Positions 10,758 through 33,000 of a stretch of DNA of 64,000 nt are shown one piece after another (the stretch's first letter is position 1; each line of letters starts with the position of its first letter). Below the pieces are notes generated by a model. The model was not told the origin of the DNA. It searched no databases and saw nothing but the letters and a program-made list of their open reading frames with translations. Source of the stretch: Onchidella celtica (taxonomy: Eukaryota; Mollusca; Gastropoda; Systellommatophora; Onchidiidae); the NCBI GenBank assembly GCA_963931925.1, contig OZ007569.1, forward strand, positions 18,706,482 through 18,770,481. The letters are read 5' to 3'. A program made the position numbers and the translations under genes.

Positions 10758-10982
10758 CATGTATCTGAGGCAGTCAGCTAACAGGCCGCTCTTCCTCGAG
10801 TTGTACATGCACATCGTGGAGTTTGAGTTGCCGAAATGTTTCTTGACGCACTTCCGGGAGCAACAATTCTGTAATTCTCTCAGCAAATTTATTACTAATC
10901 GGTAATTCCCGAAACAGACCTTTGTCACTTTATGATGGTGTGCACGAAGTCTTGAAAACTCTTTTACAGCCTCATCAAAGAA
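10758..10982 (-). CDS. Unassigned candidate internal exon, Cys-rich
   Basis: A 225-nt stop-free frame runs from an acceptor-like TCGTCCAG to a clear donor ATG|GTGAGA, phase 0 at both ends. It begins FFDEAVKEFSRLRAHH and carries a CC, CVKK, TMCMY and DCLRYM cysteine pattern, suggesting a small secreted or extracellular fold. The polypyrimidine tract before the acceptor is weak, and no partner exon was found within a few kb. It could be an exon of the coiled-coil gene's neighbour, a dead exon, or chance. I do not recognise the family. Confidence 0.3.
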
Positions 10983-11599
10983 CTGGACGATTTAACTAAG
11001 CTGTTTGAGCCTCAGTGGCATCATTCACGGACAAAATCTTAATTGGGTGTGTCCCAAACATCTTACATCGAGGGGCCATAATACAAAAGCGTTGCTAAGC
11101 TTAGCAGCTGCTATCCCTGCTTCATGAGAGTTAACAGTCAAAATGTGGCAAAAAAGAAAAAGTTGTAGTAAAAAAGACTCGGGTAAGAAATAATATACAG
11201 AAGCGATACAATCAAACAAAAAAGATAAGGTAGCCAAATCAAGCTTTCGGTACAGTATCCATGTTCAGGAAAAAATAATGTAATAAGAAAGATATTAAAC
11301 AGATGAAAGAAAAAATATCAAACAAATAAAAATATCGTAGAATGTTTAACAAATGCTGGTACTTAACGTCTGGGAATCTCAAACTTGTATCCTCTGGAGC
11401 ATAGCTCGCCTGTCAATGTAAGGTTTTTGTGTTGTTGTTTTTTTTGTTTAATTAAAAAAAAAAATGTTTAAATATGGAGATGGGCAAGAGTTTTACAGTC
11501 TGCTGGACAATAGATTGTCCATAATTGTGCTTTATGTCTTTCTTTTAGGAGATCCGCTGCCCTTGGCATTTACACCTCCTTTTCTTGTTTTTATTTTTC

Positions 11600-11925
11600 T
11601 TGCTTTTGTTTCTGTGTGCTTTTGTGGCAGGGATTAGTTTTTTTAGAATTTTCACCAGGCAGCGGAGTTGTTCAGCCTGCTCTTCTCGATTTTTAACTGC
11701 CAAGATATCTTTAACTTGAGCAACGTGCACACGGGCCCTCCGAGTGTTTTGGTCTTATCCGAGAAGCCTAGGTGCTCGATCCTATCTACTATAGGATCAG
11801 AGATAGGAATTTTTCCCCTTAAAAAAAAAATTCCAACATGCCTGCACCGACCGAGGATCGAACCCGGTACCCTCGGCATGAGAGGCGAGCAACTTGCCTC
11901 TAGACCACTGTGCCCCTGTTGTTCA
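11600..11925 (-). mobile_element. tRNA-derived SINE
   Basis: The minus strand carries a tRNA-like head: box A TGGTCTAGAGG (plus-strand 11897-11907) matches TRGYNNARNNG exactly, and box B GTTCGATCC lies at about 11855-11863. The putative anticodon loop CTCTCAT would read Glu (CTC), but the arm has an extra base, so this is not a functional tRNA gene. A poly-A/T linker and a conserved-looking tail (GTGCACGTTGCTCAAGTTAA) follow to about 11600. Confidence 0.65.
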
Positions 11926-11999
11926 TAATTATAGTAGATTCCAGCATTTAAAGCTGTGTTTCTCAATTTGTTTATGCTTGGTGACCTCTTTCAAAGCTC

Positions 12000-12062
12000 T
12001 GTGACACCCCCCCCCCACTTCCCGACCCCCCCCCCAACTTCCCCGACCCCCACCCCCCAAAA
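12000..12062. repeat. C-rich low-complexity run
   Basis: Runs of C broken by ACTTCC and GACC. Low complexity only. Confidence 0.8.
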
Positions 12063-12379
12063 AAAACATCTTATATGCAAGGGAAACAGATAGATATAGA
12101 AAGAGACAGGAAGAGAGAGAGAGAGTGCTGATATTATTTTGCTATTTGTTGTTGCAGCTTTCAACCCATTGAAAATGTTTTGGCGAGACCCTCAGGTTGA
12201 AAACCCTTTATTTAAAGGGGTTTGAGGATCTTCCTGCACACTCTGTGGCGAATCGATTTATGGATTTCGGTATTCCCACATTCCACAAACTGATACTGTA
12301 TTGCGTTATTCCATTAGGCCTACATCTAAATACGAAAAAAAAACAAAAAACGAGGGCATGATGGAGTCAGAACATCATA

Positions 12380-13010
12380 ATGAAAAAAAATAGACCTTTC
12401 AGCCTGAAGCACAATGGAGGAAATACAAAACAAATTGATAAATTGGAGTATCTTGGAAGTATGATCACTTTGAAGGCAAGAGACATCACCACGATTAAAA
12501 AAAAAAACGCAAATAGCAAAGGCAAAAGCAACATTTGCCTACATGAAAAGTGTCCTAATGACCTCAAAAATGTCCATGAAAGCAAATTTATCTTTGATGA
12601 ACACCTTTGTCTGGTCCGTCGTCCTTAATGGCTGTGAGGTTTGGACATATTGTAAGAAGCAGAAGACAGACTAGAAGTAGTAACAATGTGGATATATCGA
12701 GGGGTGCCTGCGCAAAGACCGTATCGCCAGTTCTGTAAATTTTACAGGAGAGCGATTTCAAAGTTTGACATGAAATATCAAATGTCTGTTACGACCTTTA
12801 AATCCTCATCAATAATTAGGTCAATTAATTCGACAATAGAATTCGCATCGCGTCAAAACGTAGAGCTTACCAATAGGGGGGAAAATGCGAAAAGTTTCGA
12901 GTTACGGTGTTTGCGCAGGCACCCCTCGATATAGAACACTGCTCAAAATCCCAATTACTGCCAAAACATCAAATGAAGTAGTTCTCAAATGGTAGGCAAA
13001 GAGAGAAGCC
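12380..13010 (+). pseudogene. Decayed LINE reverse transcriptase 3' fragment
   Basis: The translated pieces IDKLEYLGSMIT, NGCEVWT and RTLLKIPITAKTSNEVV match the C-terminal region of non-LTR retrotransposon RTs (K-YLGS-I; LLYGCE-WT; RRMLRI). Stops and frame changes are scattered through it. A MITE at 12697-12929 splits it between the second and third pieces. It is much older than the intact LINE that follows. Confidence 0.6.
12697..12929. mobile_element. MITE with about 27-bp terminal inverted repeats, nested in the decayed LINE
   Basis: The left end TCGAGGGGTGCCTGCGCAAA is the exact inverse of the right end, and the match continues for about seven more bases with one mismatch. TATA flanks both sides as a likely target duplication (TA if the palindrome is part of the element). 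The host LINE reading picks up again immediately after it. There is no transposase ORF. Confidence 0.8.
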
Positions 13011-13049
13011 CCACGAAAAGGTAGTGACCTATTCACTTATTGGCGTTCT

Positions 13050-16000
13050 TTGAAATGATGTCTGAAATGACAGAACATTTAGAGAAGGGACATAACCCTT
13101 GAAAATGCTCGGAGACGATGGGCAAGCTCTGGCTCCAATTAGGCAACCTCCACGAGAATGTAAATCAGTCTTTTATCTTGGGAGAAGGGGGAGCATCTGC
13201 ACCTGTAGATTCAATGAAGGACAATGGACAAAGCCGAAAGGACGCCACTGGCCCGACTGCTCCTTCATCAAGCAAGTCACTCCGGATTGCGTCGTGGAAT
13301 GTCCGCTCCATGTATGAAGCAGGAAAGAGTGCCCAGGTTACAATGGAGATGAGGCGATACAGACTGCACATACTTGGAGTTAGCGAGACCCGCTGGATAC
13401 AGTCCGGACTGAAACAACTTAATACTGGGGAAAAGATTTTGTATTCTGGAAGGGAGGACAAAAAGCATACAGAAGGAGTAGCGATCATCTTGAGCCAGCA
13501 CGCCCAGAGGTCACTGAGGGGATGGGAACCCTATGGAAGGAGAATTATATTGGCATCATTTACTACTAAGAACAAGAACATCAACATGAACATTGTTCAG
13601 ATATACGCCCCAACAAATGAAGCAACCGATGAGGACAAGGACGACTTCTACAACCAGCTTCAGGAAATAGTTGACACATTGCCAAGAAAAGATGTGAACA
13701 TTATAATGGGAGACGCCAATGCCAAGATAGGACAGGACAATACAGGGTATGAGGACATTATGGGGTGCAATGGTTTAGGACAAATGAATGAGAATGGAGA
13801 GCGGTTTGCAAGTTTCTGCGCATTTAACAGCTATGTGATTGGAGGTTCAGTATTCCCACACAAGAGGATCCATAAGGCCACTTGGATTTCACCGGATGGA
13901 GTAACTGAAAATCAGATTGACCACTTTTGCATCACCCGACGATTCAGACGCTCACTAGAGGATGTCATAGTACAGAGAGGAGCAGATGTTGGATCTGACC
14001 ATCACATGCTGCTGGCAAGACTCAAACTCCGCCTCAAGAAACAAGGTACCAGAGCAGGAACAAAGAGGAGAAAGTTTCAAGTGAGCCTTCTGGATGGAGA
14101 CAAGAAGGAAGAGTTCCAGCTGACACTGAGGAATAGATTCAAACCCCTTGTTGACCTCGAAGAGACAGTAGATTTGGAGACTCACTGGGCTAAGGTAAAA
14201 GGAGTATTTACATCGACATGTCAGGATGTTATTGGGGAAAAGAAAGTGGAACACAAGGAATGGATCAGTCAAAAATCACTGGACTTGATAAGGATAAGAA
14301 GAGACCTAAAAGAACGGGTAAATGCAAGTCGTACAAGAAGCTCAAGAGTTGGTAACCAGGAAGAGTACCGAGCATCAGCTAAAGAGGTCAAAAAATCAAT
14401 TAAAAAAGACAAAGAGGTGTTCATAGGAATGTTAGCAGAGAAAGCAGAGAAGGCAGCAACAGGAGGACACATGAGGATCCTCTACCAGACTACAAAGACT
14501 CTTGCTGGAAAATATGGAAAACCTGAAGTTCCTGTCAAGGATTACAACAGGAAGGCTATTTTTGGAAAGGAAGCTCAGGCAAAAAGATGGATAGAACATT
14601 TTAACAGCCTCTTGAACAGACCTCCACCAAGCAACCCACCCGACATTCTACCCGCAAGAAATGATTTACCGATCAGTTGCGACCCTCCGACTAAAGCAGA
14701 GATTAATGATGCCATAAAGCAGTTAAATCGAGGCAAGGCAGCTGGACCAGACCAGATCCCACCAGAGGCGCTGAAGGCAGATGCTGCTGGGGCTGCAGAG
14801 GGTCTGCACTCACTATTCTCGAGGATTTGGATCGGAGGCAAGTTTCCAAAGGACTGGAAGGAAGGACACCTCGTGAAGCTCCCAAAAAAAGGGGACCTCA
14901 GCAATTGTAGTAACTACAGAGGAATCACACTTCTCTCCATCCCAGGAAAGGTTTTCAATCGGATTATTCTCAAGCGAATACAGAATGCAACAGACCAAAA
15001 ACTTCGCGAGGAGCAAGCTGGTTTCAGGAGTAATCGATCAACCACCGACCAGATCGCCACGCTGAGAATCATAGTAGAGCAGTCGCTAGAGTGGAACTCC
15101 CAACTGATAGTGAACTTCCTTGACTACGAGAAGGCCTTTGATAGCATCGATAGAGAAACACTGTGGAGAATATTGAGACATTATGGAATCCCAGAGAAGA
15201 TGGTGAATCTTATCAAGAGCATGTACGAGGGGACAAGTTGCAGAGTCGTACATGATGGTGAGCTTACTGACAGCTTTGATATCAAGACTGGTGTTAGGCA
15301 GGGTTGTTTGCTGTCCCCATTTCTGTTTATCCTGGTGATTGATTGGCTTATGAAAGAAACCACCAGTGGAGGAAGAAATGGCATACAATGGACCCCATGG
15401 ACACAGCTGGACGATCTAGATTTTGCAGATGACTTGGCACTATTGTCGCACACACACGACCAGATGCAAGCAAAGACTACAGCTCTAAACAAAATTTCAG
15501 AATCTATTGGATTGAGGATACATCCCGCGAAGTCGAAGGTCCTAAAAATTGTTGCACCCCTAAGCGAACAAGTCACAGTAGGAGATCAACCACTGGAAGA
15601 TGTAGAGTCCTTCTGCTATCTTGGTAGTATCATTGACAATAAGGGAGGAACAGAGGCAGAAGTCAAAGCACGAATTGGAAAGGCACAGGCAGCTTTCACA
15701 TCCTTAAGCAAGATTTGGAGAACCAAGGATATATCTCTAAAAACAAAGCTGAGGATATTCAACTCGAACGTGAAGTCAGTCCTGTTGTATGGATGTGAGA
15801 CTTGGAATGCGTCCCAGGCCTGCATAAAGAGAATCCAAGTTTTCATCAACAGATGTTTGAGGAAGCTACTTAAGATCAGATGGACAGACAAGGTCAGCAA
15901 TGAAATTGTATGGAAAAGAACAAGAGAGAACCCAGTCAGAGAGGAAATTGGTAGGAGGCGATGGAGATGGATCGGCCACACTCTCAGGAGGCCAGGAAAC

Positions 16001-16220
16001 AGCATCACGAAGAAGGTATTGGACTGGAATCCCCAGGGCAAGAGATCAAGAGGAAGGCCGCGCGGAACGTGGAGAAGAGCCAGAGAAAATGATGTGCAAC
16101 GAAGCGGAAAGACTTGGAATAATGTAAAGAGGCTGGCCCATGATAGAGAGGGATGGAAGGTGTTTGTTGGTGGCCTATACCCTGATCCAGGGTGAGAAAG
16201 GCAATGATGATGATGATGAC
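13050..16220 (+). mobile_element. RTE-like non-LTR retrotransposon, apparently full length
   Basis: A single uninterrupted endonuclease-RT ORF is followed within 30 bp by a short (GAT)n tail (about 16202-16219), typical of RTE-group 3' ends. The 5' boundary is not defined; about 70 bp upstream of the ATG is assumed to be 5' UTR. Confidence 0.7.
13118..16195 (+). CDS. LINE endonuclease-reverse transcriptase, RTE-like (1,025 aa)
   Basis: The protein nicks target DNA and copies its own RNA. An APE-type endonuclease comes first (ASWNVRSMYE, SETRW, QIYAPTNEA, GDANAKIG, SDHHMLLA, about residues 58-310). The RT follows with LNRGKAAGPDQIPPEAL, NYRGITLLSI, EEQAGFRSNRSTTDQ, LDYEKAFDSID, GVRQGCLLSP and catalytic FADD (residues 769-772). 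The C-terminal part has YLGSIID and RRRWRWIGHTLRRP. Such ORFs are often annotated 'craniofacial development protein 2-like', a name taken from a mis-named retrotransposon fragment. The frame has no stop, so the copy is young and possibly active. Confidence 0.85.
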   Translation: MGKLWLQLGNLHENVNQSFILGEGGASAPVDSMKDNGQSRKDATGPTAPSSSKSLRIASWNVRSMYEAGKSAQVTMEMRRYRLHILGVSETRWIQSGLKQLNTGEKILYSGREDKKHTEGVAIILSQHAQRSLRGWEPYGRRIILASFTTKNKNINMNIVQIYAPTNEATDEDKDDFYNQLQEIVDTLPRKDVNIIMGDANAKIGQDNTGYEDIMGCNGLGQMNENGERFASFCAFNSYVIGGSVFPHKRIHKATWISPDGVTENQIDHFCITRRFRRSLEDVIVQRGADVGSDHHMLLARLKLRLKKQGTRAGTKRRKFQVSLLDGDKKEEFQLTLRNRFKPLVDLEETVDLETHWAKVKGVFTSTCQDVIGEKKVEHKEWISQKSLDLIRIRRDLKERVNASRTRSSRVGNQEEYRASAKEVKKSIKKDKEVFIGMLAEKAEKAATGGHMRILYQTTKTLAGKYGKPEVPVKDYNRKAIFGKEAQAKRWIEHFNSLLNRPPPSNPPDILPARNDLPISCDPPTKAEINDAIKQLNRGKAAGPDQIPPEALKADAAGAAEGLHSLFSRIWIGGKFPKDWKEGHLVKLPKKGDLSNCSNYRGITLLSIPGKVFNRIILKRIQNATDQKLREEQAGFRSNRSTTDQIATLRIIVEQSLEWNSQLIVNFLDYEKAFDSIDRETLWRILRHYGIPEKMVNLIKSMYEGTSCRVVHDGELTDSFDIKTGVRQGCLLSPFLFILVIDWLMKETTSGGRNGIQWTPWTQLDDLDFADDLALLSHTHDQMQAKTTALNKISESIGLRIHPAKSKVLKIVAPLSEQVTVGDQPLEDVESFCYLGSIIDNKGGTEAEVKARIGKAQAAFTSLSKIWRTKDISLKTKLRIFNSNVKSVLLYGCETWNASQACIKRIQVFINRCLRKLLKIRWTDKVSNEIVWKRTRENPVREEIGRRRWRWIGHTLRRPGNSITKKVLDWNPQGKRSRGRPRGTWRRARENDVQRSGKTWNNVKRLAHDREGWKVFVGGLYPDPG

Positions 16221-17660
16221 GAGAATGTACGAATCAAGAGCAGGAAACGGGAAGGAAAAGGTGTACATTATATTTTTACAAGGCCTCCTGTAAGAATTAA
16301 TTCAGAAACGATACAATAAAACGTAAAGGAAAAGGACAGACAGGGCTTTCGAACAGCTGACCTCCACTTGGAAAAATATGTATAAAAACAGTATAAGAAT
16401 AAAGAAATCGTAAGATTATCACAAATGCTGATACTTACATCGTCTGTGGGTCTTTGACTTGGATTCTCGGGAAACAGTCCTTCCTTCAAGGCGTGGTGGC
16501 TCAAGTTCCTGTACCTTTTTGTTTTATCGTAGTGTCTGAATTATTTCTTACTAGATGAGCTACTGGTCATTGCCCGGAATAAACAATCATGTGATTCCCT
16601 CCCCCCTCCTCTCTCTAGTATAATAATAAAAGTAATAAACTACAGTCTTGCTTCAGAACTCATGCGCACCACAACATTACGCACCAAACTGAACGCTTGA
16701 TACGGTTACTTTTTATGACACTGCATGGTACTATATACTACGAAACAAACATGCAAAAATACAGATGTTACATAGAAATAAACATTGTTATTTTTTTTTT
16801 AAATATATGCTTGAAGTAAACAACTTTTAATTATAGCCATCATCTTCCTCATCTCAATTGCCACCTTCCTGCCAAATTTAAGCCCTGAAGAGTGTATAGT
16901 TTGGTCAGTTAGTCATGCCAAAGGTTGCAAAGTTACTGAAATATATAATAGATGTGAGGACTCGCAACATACAGCGTTTTTCATTTTACCCCTTTTGACA
17001 TTGCTCTAAGTTTTGCTGCGACCTCACAGATTTTCTGTAGCCTACTGTTGTTGTATTTTAGTCATATTTTGTCAAAGGGTTAACAATAGGCCTGCCAGCT
17101 AGACTGAAGCCCTCGAGAAACAAAGATTTCAAAGTCTTAGTTGGAATTGATATATGTTCGGTGTGGGGAGGGACTGGGGCGACAAGAAGAGAATGCCATT
17201 GCTTGCGTCGAAAGGGGCGACGTTGTGTTTCAATAAAAGGAGAAAGATGATGTACTGTGACAAGAGGAAGAAAGAATCTATAAGTACCGGTATACTAGGT
17301 CTACATTTATTGCAATGAGATTGTGTGCAAATGTGATGTGAAATGCAGTTCAGTCGTTTTGGTTACCTTCGTGTGGTTGAAGGGGGGGGGGGTGGACTTT
17401 TTGTAATGTTGCTGCAAATCATACTAACCTATGCTTACTGTGGCATGGTGCACTTACAATGATTAGGCCTATCTCTATTACATGTTGTTCGTCTTTTCAC
17501 TTCTGCGTCTACAAAACTATCCACGGACAGCTTATGACACACAAACAGATCTTTGTGAATACACTAACACAGATCTCCAGGTGATTTTATATAAATTTAA
17601 TTCAAAAATAAAATGGCTAAAGAAAACTTTTCCGCAACTAAGGGGAAATCACTATTGATT
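16221..17660. other. Intergenic region upstream of QPCT
   Basis: No gene supported. It holds AT-rich sequence, a CT tract near 16600, a G run near 17382 and AGGCCTA words. An inverted CCAAT (GATTGGT) at about 17664, just past this stretch, could belong to the QPCT promoter. Confidence 0.4.
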
Positions 17661-17805
17661 AATGATTGGTGACAACACAGCAGCAGGTAGCCTGGGCTAG
17701 CCTTCTGTGGAGGAAGTCAGAAAGTTTGTCTCAGCGAGGTCGTTGTGATGTGTGAAAGATCTGAAGGATAACTCTAACGAAAGACGTTGGCTGAATAAGA
17801 TTTTA

Positions 17806-28593
<10,788 letters not shown>

Positions 28594-28883
28594 GCATCCC
28601 CACACTGACACCCGCATGAAGATGTTGTTCTCTTGTTTGTTCTCCTTTTGTTGACTTTTCTGGTGCAAGAAATTTCATATTTGTAGATGTTTAATTTTGC
28701 GGATATGGAATCTGCTGATGCCTCGATATTGAAGAAGATGGAGCAATTTTTATGAGATACAGTGGACAAAGAGTGCTGATTTGGACCTTCTTTACTAGCC
28801 AAAAAAACAAAAACCTGAACTACTGCGCTACATGATATAAACTATTTTACCTGCTGAATCGGGGAATACACACATCTGATTTT

Positions 28884-29215
28884 TAAAGCTGCGTTTAGAT
28901 CACCAATGTGTAAATTGAGGTGCAGAATGAAATTTCCTTTCATAGTTTTTAATTTTACTTGAAAATGTTTCTTTTTGTTTCTGGCTCAAAATGTTGGAAC
29001 ACTTTCGTGTGTTCAACTTGGTTGTGGCTCAAAATCAACAAAAGTATTAAAAATATGGCCAACTTCAAGACCTTTTAAAATATGCCCGTGCTTAGATCTT
29101 TCTATGGATAATGTGATATTTTGTAGGATTTAAGTTCAGGGGTTAAAAAGCCTTTCATGATTACATTGGAGACCTTACTTCCTTTATAATATGATGTAGA
29201 GAAAAAGAAATTTTC
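28884..29215 (+). repeat. Interspersed repeat, about 330 bp, plus-strand copy
   Basis: Phrases such as CACCAATGTGTAAATTGAGG, GGCTCAAAATGTTGGAACAC and AAAAAGCCTTTCATGATTAC reappear in the same order on the minus strand at 47855-48200 in SRF intron 3. No TIR or ORF is seen. Confidence 0.75.
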
Positions 29216-29867
29216 TTCCTTTTTTAGAAAGGACCAAATGGTGGAAATTTAACACTTTTATGGAAATAAGTTTACTCACTTCCATATTCTGCATGTGAAA
29301 AAATTTTGCATGCCATTTCTTGCAACAGACATGTGAAACAAAACATCATGTGGGGATGTGCACATGATAAGTCTCAATTTAACACTGGGATCAACTGGCT
29401 TTGTTATTCGTTTCTTTCTATCCTACTGAATGAAATTCATGATGAAAAACAACTGAACATGAGGCTGCGGGAGAGCTGTCATGTGGTGACAGTAACTCAG
29501 TATATTTAATTCTGTGAAGGTTAAGAATTGTCTTGCTCCAGCTTAGTGCAATACACACTGATCTATGACGAAGCTGTATTTGCAGCTTCCTCATTGCTTT
29601 CATATTATTTACATCTCTTTTGCTAGTATTGGTCTTTAATAGTGCTCTCACAATAGAAATCTCACAATTTTATTTACAGCAGTGCTGCATTTGATGCTAT
29701 GTGATCCTGGCCACAATGCCCCTGATTTTGCTAAATGTTGTTTGTTGATACCCCACCTGTTGTTAACATGGTCAACTGCTTCTCACTGTGAATGTATTCC
29801 CAATGATTATGGAGCAGCTATAGAGAACCATTGAATTTCTGTCTCACAAAAAATACGTGAGATGGCG

Positions 29868-29935
29868 GCATTGAATTGATAATACATCACAGTCACCCAG
29901 TTTGAGAAAATCAATCAAAATGAAAGTTAATACAA
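29868..29935 (+). repeat. Short dispersed repeat (GAATTGATAATACA), copy 1
   Basis: GAATTGATAATACATCACAG and a following TGAGAAAATC block recur at 46486-46555. Confidence 0.6.
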
Positions 29936-29986
29936 ATATTTACAACAGGAGACATAATTATGTAAATTTCCAATAATAAAAGAAAT

Positions 29987-30085
29987 TCAGTATTTTGAGA
30001 ACCCACCATCACTTAGCATGACATTTTCAAATTGGTAGGTTCTGACATATTACAGCTGTTGCCTCAAGTATTTTTATTTTTTAAT
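29987..30085 (+). repeat. Dispersed duplicate, copy downstream of QPCT
   Basis: Partner of 27726-27829. The two shared blocks are flanked by unrelated sequence. Confidence 0.8.
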
Positions 30086-33000
30086 ACATTTTGATCAGGC
30101 AATACAAGTGCTTAAGAAATAGGCTGTGTGAAAAAAATTATTCATGTGCATTTTAAGGTTTTGTTTTCTTTTTTTATGTGTTATTTGTGCAAGGAGCAGT
30201 ATGGTCAAAAGATGGCTTGTGCAGAATCTATGTCGTGTTTTATAATAATTATTATTGGGGTCAAAAAATGAATGTCAATGGTTTTATAATGACAGTTTTT
30301 TCAATATCATTTTTAAAAGCCCACGAGAACCGGAATTTTGTCCCACCAGTTTACAAAAGCTAAAAGTGCTTAGAAACTTACATTGTCACACTGTCTCAGC
30401 ATTTATGTTGTTTCAGTTGTCTGGGACTTGAAAAGCCATAGACCACTGTACCTTATCAACTAAACAGTGTCTTTGTTTGAGGTGGAGTTTTGTCCATAAA
30501 CTAACCCATGTTTTCTCGTAGTGGATAATTGAAAGTACATTAAAATATTTTATCACAAGAAGTGGTGCAAATAGGCCATTGAGAAATTTCATCATATTTC
30601 ATTTTCAAATTTCACCCATATATATTCTGGTTTGGCTGTGTTATCAAATTTTTAACAGTGTGCATGTGAACATATTAGCATAAATTCCTGTCATTTGTTT
30701 TTGACAATTCTGTCACTTCTTTTTAGTTTGTTTGTTTGTTGTTTTTTTCTTTTACAACAAGAATTCTTCCAATTATGATGTGAGGGTATGTTTTTGTTTC
30801 TTGTAGCTAATAGGAAGTCATTTATTTGCTATCTAGAAATTCTTTTCTTGATGTGGCGGTATAATTAATCACACTGTCTGCATCTATTGAGTCTAGTTAC
30901 AGTTACGATATATGTGTTTAGTGAAACAGGGTCAGGAATCAAAGCAAGTAAATAGGTGGAAACTCTTACAGGAGATTTAGACCATTCAGATCCTCTCTCT
31001 TAAACAGTCAGCATCATCCTAAAGAGAGTTGTGGTGGCTCTATGTAAAGAGGTAGCCCTTTACTGAGTTTATCTGAAAGTAGAAGGCATATAGGGGACTC
31101 CCAAATCAAGACCACAGCCAACACCTAGATAATCACTCAAGTCAAAAGGTGCCAAATGCTCTATATGTATGTAGATTATTTTGTAAGTACTATTTATATC
31201 TTATATCTGTTATTATGTATCTTTTTCAACTTTTTTTAGCATGGAAAGATATGATATCAGACCATCATACCAAATGTTTAAATCCAAGAAAATGTTTCAT
31301 TATCTCTCTAAACAGACTTTTGTTTTAGAAATTTAAATATGTCATCCTTATAATAGACTATTGATAATGCACATTTCTTGGCATATATTAGCTTCATGGG
31401 TATGTATTGTTTAATACTTTTTATTCTTTCTTGTCTTTGTCCTTATTCATTTTGTTTCAAGCCAAATTACAAGTCTGCTAAAGAAAACAAGGATTCTTTC
31501 AATTGAGAAAGTTGCTTGGCAGTATATCTGTCATTTCCAACAGTTCATGACATATAGTGAAAATCATTTCTATAAATGGAAAATGTGGATGGATCACAAA
31601 TATGTTTTATCTAATATTATGGTGATGGGAACAGCCGTATTCTGTTATTATCTTTAGTTTAAGCACTTGTCACTGCTGTTCACTGATTGGACAAGACTCA
31701 TCCTGCCATTTACTGGTTCATTTGTTGTGTTTGTCTTTCATTATTTTTTGGCTGTTGTTTGGGGAGCGCAATTTACTTACAAAGCCGACTAGAGAAAATA
31801 CTAAGTTACATTCACCGTTCAGCTATAGCTTATAATGTCACACACTATGGTTCCCAAATAACAGCGTTAATTGTTTCAATTTAACAGGTTACTTCCACTT
31901 TGTTTTAAAAATTGAACTGTGAACTGCCTGTGTCCTTTATTGTTCAGCATTTTTTTTTTTTTTTTTCAAATTTTTGACATGACATGCCTTATGCTTTGTT
32001 TTAATGAGGTCTGAGATCATTCCCAGCATGTTCATTTTATGTTCTACTCCTGATGTTCTGTCTTCCTGAAACATGAATGCATGTTGATAAATGTTTAACC
32101 TTTTCACATCACATGGCCTATGCGTTTCACCCCCACCCCCACCCCCCCCCCCCCCCCCCTGAGTGCTGTTATTTCTTAGTAATAATTCCCTGTAGACCTG
32201 CAATTTTTGATTAAGTTTGAAAATCCGCAAAAACATGTTGTAATTTAAATTACAGTAAACACGCTCTCTACGCTAATGGCCTGGGTCATTTTTGATGCTT
32301 CTGAGATATTAAGAAAGAAAACTGTTTCTTTTCCTGTCATTTGGTGACTTATGCCATAATGATTCTATTGGATTATAATGTTTTTTCCTATTGGCACATT
32401 TCTTTTTCTGGAATACTATCTGATAGCCTTCATGCTCAGGAATGCAATGAAGCGTCAGTTGCCGTTGGCATAAGTCTGACATATGCCATTATCGTAGAGC
32501 AATAACAATATGGCAAGTAATATTAGTGTCTACCCTTTACGAGAATACAATAGGAACATCATATGTTTTGTGTTCAAATATACATACATGTAGTACTGTG
32601 TGTAATGCGAAACTTCACAAATTCAGGGTTTAATCATCACTGTGTGAAAGGTTTGGCAAAAAGCCACACTGAACTGTAGCGTGCAGTGTATTGACTGGCT
32701 GTAAAGTTGGGCGCTTAGGCATAGTGCGATGTGATGTGAAAAGATTAAGGGTGATATTCAAACATGAATTGGAATGGTGGCAATAAAATGTCAGCCATCT
32801 CTGTGAAAAATGGCACAGTTTTCATTGAAGGAAAGGTGCCTTCAGTAGTGATCTGTAAATATTGTAAAGGTCTGAGGTTCACTGCAGTTGGCTTACTGCA
32901 TCCATCAAGTGCATGATTCTGTGGATTGAGCATTGTGGTGAATGGTAGAAAATCAAAATTTATTCTGTTATTTAATTGCCAAGCTAGCATTTTACTGTGA

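Noticed and set aside
11545-11730. Minus-strand lysine-rich frame ending KNKKRRCKCQGQRIS, looking like a basic C-terminal exon
   Set aside because: It is continuous with the SINE whose tRNA head lies at 11855-11910. The first half is the SINE tail phrase and the Lys run comes from an A-rich stretch.
11850-11910. tRNA-Glu gene
   Set aside because: Boxes A and B are good but the anticodon arm has an extra base and the acceptor ends do not pair. SINE head instead.
12686-12934. 82-codon ORF across the MITE
   Set aside because: It begins and ends in the terminal inverted repeats and has no transposase motif.
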